Positions 1 through 7,437 of a DNA stretch of 64,000 nt are shown here, piece by piece. This DNA comes from Komagataeibacter swingsii (GTDB taxonomy: Bacteria > Pseudomonadota > Alphaproteobacteria > Acetobacterales > Acetobacteraceae). Position 1 is the first letter of the stretch, and each line of letters opens with the position of its first letter. The notes under the pieces were generated by a model. The model worked only from the letters and a program-made list of their open reading frames with translations, had not been told where the DNA came from and made no database searches. Both the position numbers and the translations under genes were made by a program. The stretch is taken from the NCBI RefSeq assembly GCF_003207895.1, contig NZ_NKUB01000004.1, forward strand, positions 1 to 64,000. The letters run 5' to 3'.

Positions 1-219
1 AGCATACGCGCGCAAGGCGCCTGTGTGGTCATTCCCCAGCGCAAAAACCGCCTCGACAGACGCCCGTTCGATAAAGCCCTGTTCAAAGCGCGCCATCTTG
101 TCGAGAACTTCTTCTGCAAACTCAAGGAGTTCAAGCGCATCGCCATGCGCAGCGACAAGACAGACAGGTCATTCTCGGCCATGATCTATCTCGTAGCCGC
201 AGTCATCAATTCACGCTAA
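1..219 (+). CDS. IS5-type DDE transposase, C-terminal fragment
   Basis: The reading frame is open from the left edge, so the gene begins outside the window; 72 residues are visible. The segment RHLVENFFCKLKEF followed by KRIAMRSDKTDRSF matches the C-terminal block of IS4/IS5-superfamily DDE transposases, where the Glu of VENFF is the last catalytic acid and the downstream Arg/Lys residues form the usual signature. The protein would cut and rejoin IS ends in the cytoplasm. The stop codon sits about 15 bases from the presumed right terminal repeat, normal for compact IS elements. Whether the 5' part is intact cannot be judged. Confidence 0.85.
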   Translation, partial: SIRAQGACVVIPQRKNRLDRRPFDKALFKARHLVENFFCKLKEFKRIAMRSDKTDRSFSAMIYLVAAVINSR

Positions 220-233
220 TCCCCAACAGGCCC
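1..233 (+). mobile_element. Right end of an IS5-family-like insertion sequence
   Basis: Contains the transposase 3' end and, just after its stop, the short sequence ending in CCCCAACAGGCCC (about 220-233), read as the right terminal inverted repeat (outward GGGCCTGTTGGGG). Directly beyond it lies part of the intergenic hairpin repeat seen elsewhere in this window (AAAAAAGCTTCACC), suggesting the element inserted into such a repeat. The exact boundary and target duplication are not determinable without the left end. Confidence 0.6.
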
Positions 234-262
234 CAAAAAAGCTTCACCAAAAAACTTTCTTA
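234..262 (+). repeat. Partial copy of the paired-hairpin intergenic repeat, abutting the IS
   Basis: The bases AAAAAAGCTTCACC followed by an A-run and CTTTC equal the right half of the repeat that occurs in full at 1461-1536, 15449-15532, 17939-18031 and 22518-22612. The left half is missing and replaced by the IS end, so the repeat was probably the insertion target. Confidence 0.6.
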
Positions 263-296
263 CGTTTTTCAGTTGTTTTGTGAATGCTCTTTTACT

Positions 297-1382
297 TTAC
301 GGCGTTCCCTGTAACCAGTCCTGCCTTTCCCGTTCCGTCAGGGGCAGGGGAAGCGCCATCTGGCGCTGGCTGGATTCCAAACAGGTTTCCATGACCGCCA
401 TCAGTGCCACGGCCTGTATGGGGGGCACGGGGTTATGGCCCCGGCCCATGATCGCGTCGCGGAGCATGGCATAATAGATACGCTGGTCGCCGGGCGGGGC
501 AGGCAGCGCGCGCGGCGTATCGGCGCCGTCGAATACAAGCATGTCGTCCGGGTCAGCACCCCAGCCAGGGTCACCGGGGCGCATTCCGGCACGAAGCTGG
601 TTTTCCTGCTGGTCGGCCTGACGTTTCACGATCGTGCCGCGTGTTCCCTGCACGACAAAGCGCGGACCGGCCCATGCCGCAAGCAGGCTGCAATGCAGGC
701 TGACCCGCCTTTCCCCATATATCAGCAGGACCTGCGCCCAGTCATCGCCACGGGCATTGTCGCGCAAGGACGCCAGGCTGGCCTGCACAAGATCCGGCAG
801 GCCAAACAGGTGCAGGGCCTGATCGGCCAGATGCGGCCCCAGGTCGAACCACAGGCCACTGCCCGCCGCATCCGTTTCACGCCAGCGTTCACGCACCAGT
901 GGGCGGAAGCGGTCCATGCGCGATTCCAGTTCGGTTACCCGCCCGACCTGCCCTGTCGCAATCAGGTTGCGGATGCCAAGGAAATCGCTGTCCCATCGCC
1001 GGTTCTGGAAAACGGACAGGAACCGCCCCTGCTTACGGGCGACCCGTGCCACCGTGCGCGCCTGTTCCAGCGTGGTGGTGAATGGCTTGTCCACCACCAC
1101 ATGCAACCCGGCGCGTAATGCTGCAATGGCAAGATCGGCATGGGTCGTGTTCGGGGTGGCGATCACCACCATGTCCAGATCAGGCAGGGCGAACAGGGAA
1201 TCGGGGGTGGGGGTAACCGTCACCTGGGGCCAGTCATGCAAAACCGCGTCGCGTTGCCGCGAACAGACGGCGGCCAGTTCAAGCCCCGGCGTTGCATTGA
1301 TCAGGGGGGCGTGAAAGGTACGCCCGGCAAAGCCATAGCCGACAAGGCCGACCCGTAATGGCCAGCGTGGTGGTGCGGACAT
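297..1382 (-). CDS. Gfo/Idh/MocA family oxidoreductase
   Basis: 361 residues, typical for NAD(P)-dependent sugar or polyol dehydrogenases of the Gfo/Idh/MocA family. The N-terminal Rossmann motif is GLVGYGFAGRTFHAP (about residues 11-25), and the conserved E-K-P-type motif appears as VVDKPF, where the Lys is the usual catalytic lysine. The C-terminal alpha/beta domain (RMDRFRPLVRERWRE then WFDLGPHLADQAL) fits YhhX-like members. The start at 1382 is preceded by GGGAG; an upstream in-frame start at 1427 lacks this. The substrate cannot be told from sequence. It lies downstream of a porin gene on the same strand, separated by a hairpin repeat, so co-transcription is uncertain. Confidence 0.88.
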   Translation of the reverse strand: MSAPPRWPLRVGLVGYGFAGRTFHAPLINATPGLELAAVCSRQRDAVLHDWPQVTVTPTPDSLFALPDLDMVVIATPNTTHADLAIAALRAGLHVVVDKPFTTTLEQARTVARVARKQGRFLSVFQNRRWDSDFLGIRNLIATGQVGRVTELESRMDRFRPLVRERWRETDAAGSGLWFDLGPHLADQALHLFGLPDLVQASLASLRDNARGDDWAQVLLIYGERRVSLHCSLLAAWAGPRFVVQGTRGTIVKRQADQQENQLRAGMRPGDPGWGADPDDMLVFDGADTPRALPAPPGDQRIYYAMLRDAIMGRGHNPVPPIQAVALMAVMETCLESSQRQMALPLPLTERERQDWLQGTP

Positions 1383-1460
1383 GTATCTCCCTTCCCTGTG
1401 GTTTCCCATGATGGTGGAAACCGGCACATGAAGGGCAGAGTATCAAAACAGCCTGCCGAT

Positions 1461-1536
1461 AAAAGTTCCCGGGTGCCGCCTTTTTTCAAAAAGGCGGTCT
1501 CCCCTGAAGCTTTTTGAAAAAAGCTTCACCAAAAAA
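1461..1536 (+). repeat. Paired-hairpin intergenic repeat, copy A
   Basis: Two adjacent stem-loops: GCCGCC-T-run / A-run-GGCGG, then GAAGCTTTTT / AAAAAGCTTC, followed by ACC and an A-run. The same arrangement recurs five more times in full in this window. Here it lies between the porin stop and the oxidoreductase start, both on the minus strand, and may also act as a terminator because each stem is T/A-rich on one arm. Confidence 0.8.
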
Positions 1537-1576
1537 TCCTTTAAAATCAGCCAGATGTTTTAAGGGCAATCGGGCA

Positions 1577-3349
1577 TCAGAACAGCAGGATCATACCGCC
1601 CGATGCACTGTTGTCGCTTTCCTTGTACGGGCCATGGGCGGCGGAACTGGTATGGGCGTATTCGGCCACAAGGTTCAGCCAGTCGGTCATCTTGTAGTAG
1701 GCCGCGCCCACTTCCGATTCATTGCGGCGGACAAGGTCGGGATCGCTCTCGCCGGGGGCAAGGTAGAGGTTACTGACGCCATAGCTTCCGACCAGTTTGA
1801 ACTTCTTGGTGAAGTTATACATCATCTGGACATAGTAGCCTTCCGATGCGCGCTTGCGCCCGTTGCTGGCGACACCATCAAAGAACAGGCCGGTCGTGCC
1901 CAGGCCACTGCCACGATAGTAGTAACCCACGAACTGCGCCGCGCCATAGGTCAGCTTCGTGCCGATTTCGCCTGCTTCCGCCGTGACGCCATGTTTTTCG
2001 CCCGGAATGACGGAGACATCCGCGGTGTTGCTGGTGGTCATGTTATAAATGCCACCATTGGCTTCAAGCAGGGCCGTATGCACGGTCGTTGTCCGGCTGA
2101 CCATCAGGTCCTGCTGGTGCTGTGTCAGGAAACTGGCCCAGATACGCGCGCTCAGGCCACCAATCTTGAAGTCATAGGTCACCTTGCCCTGGATCATGGG
2201 CGAACTGTGCTGGGTCGATCCGGCCGAATAGGCGGTGCCATTGGGATCATCGCCTGAGAAATCGAACTCATCCAGCGGCTGCAGGATGCCGATCGTGCCC
2301 TGGAAGCCCTTGATGGTGGGCGACTGGTACGAAATCTGCGGGATCCAGTCGGCATACACGTAACCCACGCCGATACGGCCCAGCGAGGTATTGCCCGGGG
2401 CCGAGTTGCTGCCGGTGGAACCGACACTCAGCAGGGTCGCGTCATCCAGGATGGCGTCGCCGCCAAAGATGCCAAGGTCACGACCGATCTTGAACGTGCC
2501 CCATTTCTTGTTGCCCGCCGTCACGTAAACCTGACGAAAATCGATGCCGGCGGTGCCAAGGCCCACCGGGCTGCCGCCGGTATTGGCGTTGAAGGCGCCG
2601 TTCTTGGCGTTGTCGATGCCGGGATACATGCCCATGACGGCGGCAAGGTCGATGCCGTTCTGCGTGGTCGAGAGCTTGAGGATCAGGCCCGCAGGCAGCA
2701 GGCCGTTACGCAGCGCCGAGGAATCGAACCCGCTTGACCCGGTCGAGACGCCACCGGCCACCGGCATGCCGCCCGCCGGGCTGTTATAGGTATAGAACCC
2801 GTTGATGAAGCCCGACAGGTTGATGTTGATCGGACCCGCCTTGAAGGTCAGGCCCTTGCCAGGCTCATATTTCGCCATGCGCACAAACGAGTCGCCGCCG
2901 CCAAGGCCCATGGAGTGCTGGGTGGCCAGCCAGGTGGATTCAGCCGATGCAGCACTGGCCTGCGCGTTGGCCGCTGCCTGCTGGGCCTGCGCCAGTACGT
3001 AATCGGGGTCCATGCCACCACCGCCAATGTCGATCTGGCCGGGGGGCTGGACCGGCTGGCCCATGGCTGTGCGCATCTGGGCATGGGCGGACGTGGGGAC
3101 GGCCATATGGCGCTGTGCGGGCATGTACTGCGTTGCACGGCTGGAGGCGGAGGCCGCTTCGCGCACATGCTGCATGTGATGGGCCAGAAGCCCCCTGTAC
3201 TCACCCTGCGTCAGGCTGCCCTTTGCCTTCAGGATGTCGAGAAGTTCACTATAATCGTCAGCCCGCGCCTCTTCGGGGCAGGCAAGGGACGCGCCCCCGC
3301 TTGCCATGACAACCACCGCGCCAATACGCGCCAATTTTCCTGCTGACAT
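1577..3349 (-). CDS. Outer-membrane porin (590 aa)
   Basis: The mature protein shows alternating beta-strand sequence throughout and ends GGMILLF, the terminal aromatic residue expected for BAM-dependent insertion. The start at 3349 (preceded by GGGAG) gives a Sec signal peptide: MSAGKLARIGAVV... with cleavage likely near EARA-DD (about residue 28). After it comes a short helical segment (SELLDILKAKGSLTQ) and an Ala/Gln-rich stretch around residues 115-140, likely a periplasmic or coiled-coil plug extension as in several acetobacterial and DcaP-like porins. It probably lets small solutes through the outer membrane; the substrate is unknown. About 470 bases without a gene precede it. Confidence 0.8.
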   Translation of the reverse strand: MSAGKLARIGAVVVMASGGASLACPEEARADDYSELLDILKAKGSLTQGEYRGLLAHHMQHVREAASASSRATQYMPAQRHMAVPTSAHAQMRTAMGQPVQPPGQIDIGGGGMDPDYVLAQAQQAAANAQASAASAESTWLATQHSMGLGGGDSFVRMAKYEPGKGLTFKAGPININLSGFINGFYTYNSPAGGMPVAGGVSTGSSGFDSSALRNGLLPAGLILKLSTTQNGIDLAAVMGMYPGIDNAKNGAFNANTGGSPVGLGTAGIDFRQVYVTAGNKKWGTFKIGRDLGIFGGDAILDDATLLSVGSTGSNSAPGNTSLGRIGVGYVYADWIPQISYQSPTIKGFQGTIGILQPLDEFDFSGDDPNGTAYSAGSTQHSSPMIQGKVTYDFKIGGLSARIWASFLTQHQQDLMVSRTTTVHTALLEANGGIYNMTTSNTADVSVIPGEKHGVTAEAGEIGTKLTYGAAQFVGYYYRGSGLGTTGLFFDGVASNGRKRASEGYYVQMMYNFTKKFKLVGSYGVSNLYLAPGESDPDLVRRNESEVGAAYYKMTDWLNLVAEYAHTSSAAHGPYKESDNSASGGMILLF

Positions 3350-3820
3350 AGTATTAAACTCCCTGCCTGCATTCCTGTTGTATAAAACCGCGCGGGTCAA
3401 TGGCCCCCATCGGGTGCGACAGATGCCGTCCAGCAACATGACATGGATGTAATGACGGAGGGATTCTTCCCCCCGTGCGGGGCGCAGGCAGGGCATACAT
3501 GCCCATATCTAGATGGATTCGTTGGCAAATCTTCCTTCTTTTTTATACAATGTTCAAAATATGGTCAGCAGGGAACACATGTGCGTTTTCCGACCATAAG
3601 CGTACGATATCACAGTACGACAGGGGCAGCCGGACGGGTAAGGAACCGGAATCGTAACATTCCGAAGGATGCATCAAACAATCGTGTGCGCATGTTTTTC
3701 TGTCCAGAAGTCAGTAAAAAACAACACAATTACGTTATGTGCATTCAGGAATACAGAATACATCATCACAAAGCCGTGTTTGTATTCTATTGGTTAATTA
3801 TTGACAGTATCCTATATGCC
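3350..3820. other. Gene-free region upstream of the porin
   Basis: About 470 bases, more AT-rich than the flanks. It must hold the porin promoter and 5' leader. A small inverted repeat, GGAAT ... ATTCC (about 3650-3663), and a TTGACA hexamer at 3801-3806 on the plus strand without a good -10 partner are visible. A long plus-strand open frame crosses it but has no ribosome binding site and no recognisable protein content. No other feature could be supported. Confidence 0.5.
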
Positions 3821-4066
3821 CTATCCCGCATTCAGGGCCGTGCGGGCCTGCCGCCATGCGGCTTCCAGCGCATCGACCATCGTATCGTGGGGCATGGTCC
3901 ATTCAGGGGCGTCCTGTCCGGGCCTGCCCAGGCGCGCGCGCCACTGCCCCGTGCCGGTGGCCGAGGGCTGGCGGTCAAGGCCAAGCGTCCAGTCCGCCGG
4001 GATGCGCGCCAGCACGCGCGCCAGCCGCTTTTCGGGTGTCAGCGGTGTTGCGTAATTATGTGACAT
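3821..4066 (-). CDS. Small conserved-type hypothetical protein (81 aa)
   Basis: Unrecognised soluble protein. It has a clear ribosome binding site (AAGGAGA, six bases before ATG) and coding-like high GC3, which supports it as real. Visible pattern: a basic N-terminal half (TPEKRLARVLARI), Trp-containing segments WTLGLDRQ and EWTMPHDTM, and a C-terminal amphipathic helix (VDALEAAWRQARTA). No signal peptide or membrane segment. It is divergent to the DUF2721-like gene, with about 100 bases between the starts. Function unknown. Confidence 0.65.
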   Translation of the reverse strand: MSHNYATPLTPEKRLARVLARIPADWTLGLDRQPSATGTGQWRARLGRPGQDAPEWTMPHDTMVDALEAAWRQARTALNAG

Positions 4067-4167
4067 GGAATCTCCTTACGTCTGCGCATTATCGACTCTG
4101 TCCTTGACGCGGGCGGTGATAAGCCCAAAAAACGCAGGCTTTGCCCGTAGCCAAGGATTTGCCTTCC

Positions 4168-4674
4168 GTGTCTGCCTTCCCCGGCCTTGTTCCCGATGCA
4201 TCCGTTGATGGTGTCGCCCACCTGATCCAGACCGCGCTGACACCGGTTTTCATGCTGTCGGGTATCGGCACGTTGCTGAACATGTTTAATACACGGCTGG
4301 CCCGTGTCAGTGACCATATCGAGACGGTACGCGACAAGCTGGAAAACGCCGATGACAAAAGCAGCGCGGAATCCGCGCAGCTGCTACGCCGGCTGACGCA
4401 TCTGCATTACCGCACCCTGCTGCTGGATGCGTCCATCCTGTTCGCGGGCGTGGGTGGGGCATCGGCCTGTGGCTCGGCCTTTGCGCTGTTCATGGGCAGC
4501 GTGCGCGATGCGTCCATTGCGTGGTGGCTGGTGCTCATGTTCGGCAATGCACTGGTCTGCACCGTCATCGCGCTGGCCATGTTCCTGGGCGACAGCCTGG
4601 TGGCGTGGCATGGCCTGCGGGTCACGACCTTCCTGCCGCACAGGCAGGACATGCTGCACAACATTATCGACTGA
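4168..4674 (+). CDS. DUF2721-like inner-membrane protein
   Basis: 168 residues with the layout of DUF2721 proteins: a first hydrophobic helix (HLIQTALTPVFMLSGIGTLL), a charged segment that includes NTRLARVSDHIETVRDKL and a Leu/Arg-rich helix, then two C-terminal membrane helices (about residues 95-115 and 120-145). Function of the family is unknown. I chose GTG at 4168 because AAGGA lies ten bases before it; an in-frame TTG at 4141 would add nine residues but has a poor ribosome binding site. It converges on the ThiY-like gene, leaving eight bases between stop codons. Confidence 0.75.
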   Translation: MSAFPGLVPDASVDGVAHLIQTALTPVFMLSGIGTLLNMFNTRLARVSDHIETVRDKLENADDKSSAESAQLLRRLTHLHYRTLLLDASILFAGVGGASACGSAFALFMGSVRDASIAWWLVLMFGNALVCTVIALAMFLGDSLVAWHGLRVTTFLPHRQDMLHNIID

Positions 4675-4682
4675 CGCGCCAG

Positions 4683-5648
4683 TCAGGGTGTCACGACCTG
4701 ACTGAACGGGTCAATCGCGTACTGCCCCAGCGGGATGTCATGTGTCATCATGCCATGGGCATGCAGGAACGTGGCAAAGGCCGTGTAGCGGGGCACGTTC
4801 AGCAGGGCTGGCTGCTTGCATATGCGCGGCAGGGTGGCCTGCCACGCCGCCCGGTTCAGCGGCGTGTCGAATTCCGGGTGGTCATGGATCGTCTGCGCCA
4901 GCATGGCGTCGGGGTGGTTGATCAGGGTATTCGCCCCCTCCGCCAGCGCGTCCATGAACTGGCGTATCCACGCATCATGTGCATGGTCGCGACCGGCCAG
5001 GAAGATCAGTTCGTCTGACATCGGCACGCCATGTTCCTCGGGGAAAAACGCGGAGACCTTTATCCCCTTCTGCTCCAGGTCGATCAGTTCATATGTCCGC
5101 ACCGCCCCGATCACGCCATCCACGGCATGGCTTATGATGGCCTGTTCCAGCTGGAAATTGACATTGACCTGACGCACGTCGCCCATGGCAAGCCCGGCCG
5201 AATGCAGCATGGTGTCCAGCGCCGCGTCATCCACCCCCGGCATGGATACGCCAATGGCCCTGCCCTTCAGGTCGGCGATGGTGTGGACATTCTCGCCCGT
5301 AATCAGGACATTCAGCGGGGTGTCAATCAGTGTGCCCACCCGTACCAGCGGGATATCCTGGTCCGCCAGCATGCCAAGCTGCGTCTGGTAGGATACGGCA
5401 AGGTCCGCCTGCCCCGCCGCGACCAGGCGCGCGGGCGATCCGGGGTCCGCCGGGGCGACCAGCTTCACATCCAGCCCGTGGCGGGCGAACGCGCCGCTGT
5501 ACTGGGCGGCCAGAAGGGCGGCGTGGTCGGCGTTGAGGAACCAGTCCAGAACGACCGTGACCTGCTGGCTGGCGGCATGGGCGGGCAGGGCCAGCACCGT
5601 GCAGGCCAGGACGCCTGCCGCCCCAAGGGCGCGCGTGAGGGTTCGCAT
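4683..5648 (-). CDS. thiY: ThiY/NMT1-like thiamine-precursor ABC transporter substrate-binding protein
   Basis: 321 residues. A Sec signal peptide (RALGAAGVLACTVLALPAHAA) precedes the NMT1/THI5-like fold: VVLDWFLNADHAALLAA at the mature N-terminus is the hallmark of pyrimidine (HMP or formylaminopyrimidine) binding proteins. It would capture a thiamine precursor in the periplasm. A TPP riboswitch in the leader (5722-5806) confirms the thiamine link. ATG at 5648 follows AAGGGAG. Oddity: no ThiX permease or ThiZ ATPase lies beside it; the downstream neighbour is convergent, so the partners must be elsewhere or absent. Confidence 0.88.
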   Translation of the reverse strand: MRTLTRALGAAGVLACTVLALPAHAASQQVTVVLDWFLNADHAALLAAQYSGAFARHGLDVKLVAPADPGSPARLVAAGQADLAVSYQTQLGMLADQDIPLVRVGTLIDTPLNVLITGENVHTIADLKGRAIGVSMPGVDDAALDTMLHSAGLAMGDVRQVNVNFQLEQAIISHAVDGVIGAVRTYELIDLEQKGIKVSAFFPEEHGVPMSDELIFLAGRDHAHDAWIRQFMDALAEGANTLINHPDAMLAQTIHDHPEFDTPLNRAAWQATLPRICKQPALLNVPRYTAFATFLHAHGMMTHDIPLGQYAIDPFSQVVTP

Positions 5649-5721
5649 GGATGATAAGGCTCCCTTTCCCTGACATCCGTGATCCACGGCAGGCAGGCAA
5701 TGGGTGCGTATGTCCCGTCGG

Positions 5722-5806
5722 GACAGCCTCCCTTCGCTGGCATGACCCAGATCAGGTTCAACGGGTATGATCTCAGCCCACGGATCGTGGGCACCCCGGT
5801 CAGGCG
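5722..5806 (-). promoter_or_regulatory. TPP riboswitch (THI element)
   Basis: Reading the minus strand, the conserved core is present in order: GGGGTGCCC, GGGCTGAGATCATACCC, GAACCTGATCTGGGTCATGCC and AGCGAAGGGA. These are the P2-P5 segments of the THI box. A perfect inverted repeat TGTCCCG-T-CGGGACA lies just downstream (5711-5725) and may belong to the expression platform. It leads directly into the ThiY-like gene, so thiamine pyrophosphate should repress that gene. Confidence 0.95.
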
Positions 5807-5870
5807 GGAAGAGTGTGGGCATGGCCCGCATCCGTCAAGTCACGGATCAACGACCATGCCCGATCCCGTA

Positions 5871-7085
5871 TCAGGCGCCGGGCTGCTGGCGTTCACGCCG
5901 TGCGCAGAGCGGCAGCAGCACAAGGAAATAACCGAAATAATACAGTGCCGCGATGCGGCCCGCGATCATCCAGCCGCCTTCGGCATGGTGGCGGCCCACC
6001 AGCCCCATCAGCACGAACGCCATGACCAGCCCCATCATGCCGATCCGGCAGGACGGGCGGAAACGTGCCGAACGGATGGGCGAACGGTCCAGCCACGGCA
6101 CCGCGAACAGGATCAGGATCGACCCCGCTGCCGCCAGCAGGCCGCCAAACTTGGACGGCACGGACTGCAGCAGGCCGTAAAAGGGCAGGAAATACCATTC
6201 CGGCTCGATATCGGCGGGCGTGTGCATGGGGTTGGCGGGGCGGTAGTTTTCCGGCTCGGACAGAAGGTCGGGCCACAGGAACGCAAGGGCCACGAACACC
6301 AGCGCGAACAGCACGAGGCCCGTCAGGTCCTTGGTGGTGTAATAGGGATGGAAGGGCACGGTCTGGCGTTCGGGCAGCGGCCTGCCGTCGGGGTTGTTCG
6401 GCCCGCTGACATGCAGCGCCGCCACATGGAAGGCCACGACGGCCACGATGGCGAACGCCATGAGGAAGTGCAGCACGAAAAAGCGGTGGATGAAGATATC
6501 CCCCAACTGGTCGCTGCCTTCCATGATGTGCTCAAGTATCCCGCCAATGACCGGCACGGCGCCCACCGCCTTGCCCGCGACATCGGCCCCCCAGTACGAC
6601 ATCTGCCCCCACGGCAGCACATAGCCCGCGAATGCCGTGACCATGACCATCAGCAGCAGCGCCAGCCCGGTCAGCCACAGGATTTCGCGCGGCTGCTTGT
6701 ACGACCCGTAATACAGCCCCCGGAACAGGTGGATGTACAGGGCGGCCATGAACAGGCTGGCCCCGGTCATGTGCATCGCGCGCAGCATCCAGCCGCCGGG
6801 AAGCTGGCGTTCGATCATTTCCACCGACATGAACGCCCCGGCGGAGGTCGGGGTATAGTTCATGGCCAGGAAAATGCCCGTGGCCAGCATCAGCACCAGC
6901 ACCGCCGTCAGGATGGCCCCGAAATTCCACAGCGCATTCAGGTTCCGGGGCATGCGGAAGTCGATATATTCCTGCCGGAAGCCGCTTACGATCGGAAGCC
7001 TGCGGTCAATCCAGGACAGGACGCCGCCAGAGCGTCCGGAGTGCGCATGGGGGGGAATGTTTTCGGGAAGACTGGGCCCGCTCAT
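5871..7085 (-). CDS. petB: Cytochrome b of a bc1-type quinol oxidoreductase
   Basis: 404 residues, full length for bacterial cytochrome b, with eight or so membrane helices. The two bis-histidine haem pairs are intact and correctly spaced (H105/H119 and H206/H220, thirteen residues between each), and the Qo-site PEWY motif is at 295-298. The ATG is preceded by AGGAAAC. The protein should carry haems bL and bH and oxidise ubiquinol. Oddity: neither the Rieske protein (petA) nor cytochrome c1 (petC) is next to it; a tRNA lies upstream and the TPP leader downstream. It could complete a complex encoded elsewhere or be a surplus copy. Confidence 0.92.
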   Translation of the reverse strand: MSGPSLPENIPPHAHSGRSGGVLSWIDRRLPIVSGFRQEYIDFRMPRNLNALWNFGAILTAVLVLMLATGIFLAMNYTPTSAGAFMSVEMIERQLPGGWMLRAMHMTGASLFMAALYIHLFRGLYYGSYKQPREILWLTGLALLLMVMVTAFAGYVLPWGQMSYWGADVAGKAVGAVPVIGGILEHIMEGSDQLGDIFIHRFFVLHFLMAFAIVAVVAFHVAALHVSGPNNPDGRPLPERQTVPFHPYYTTKDLTGLVLFALVFVALAFLWPDLLSEPENYRPANPMHTPADIEPEWYFLPFYGLLQSVPSKFGGLLAAAGSILILFAVPWLDRSPIRSARFRPSCRIGMMGLVMAFVLMGLVGRHHAEGGWMIAGRIAALYYFGYFLVLLPLCARRERQQPGA

Positions 7086-7290
7086 TCTTGTTTCCTGAAT
7101 TCAGACGAAAGAAAGATCAGGTAACGGTGTAGCAGCCACAGGGGCGGCAGGCACCTCATCTTTTTGGATCAGGAACGATTTCATGCCGCGGTGTAACGCG
7201 ATGGCGGCAGCCGCCCACACGCCCGGACATGCGACCAGGCACAGGGGCCAAACGACTGGTCCGCAACGGTAATTGCAATTTCAAGGAAAG

Positions 7291-7367
7291 TGGCGCACCC
7301 GAAAGGACTCGAACCTCTAACCCCCAGATTCGTAGTCTGGTGCTCTATCCAGTTGAGCTACGGGTGC
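7291..7367 (-). tRNA. tRNA-Arg (ACG)
   Basis: On the minus strand the 77-nt cloverleaf starts GCACCCG and ends CGGGTGC plus GCCA, so CCA is encoded. The D arm reads GCTCAACTGGATAGAGC, the anticodon arm CCAGA-CTACGAA-TCTGG gives anticodon ACG, and the T arm contains GGTTCGAGTCC. It reads arginine CGN codons after A34-to-inosine editing. Confidence 0.97.
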
Positions 7368-7437
7368 GCTGTGAGGCGGCTTTTAACTGACCCCGCCTGA
7401 CCCCGCAACCCCTTATTTTCAGTTATCGAAAATTTTT

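Noticed and set aside
3797..3830. TTGACA hexamer as a promoter
   Set aside because: No acceptable -10 at 16-18 bases and no downstream plus-strand gene within reach that needs it.
3443..4063. Plus-strand frame of 206 codons upstream of the porin
   Set aside because: Crosses a low-coding region and the small minus-strand gene; no ribosome binding site or domain.
5679..7124. Plus-strand frame of 481 codons opposite cytochrome b and the riboswitch
   Set aside because: Antisense shadow of petB; covers the TPP riboswitch, which is clearly functional on the other strand.
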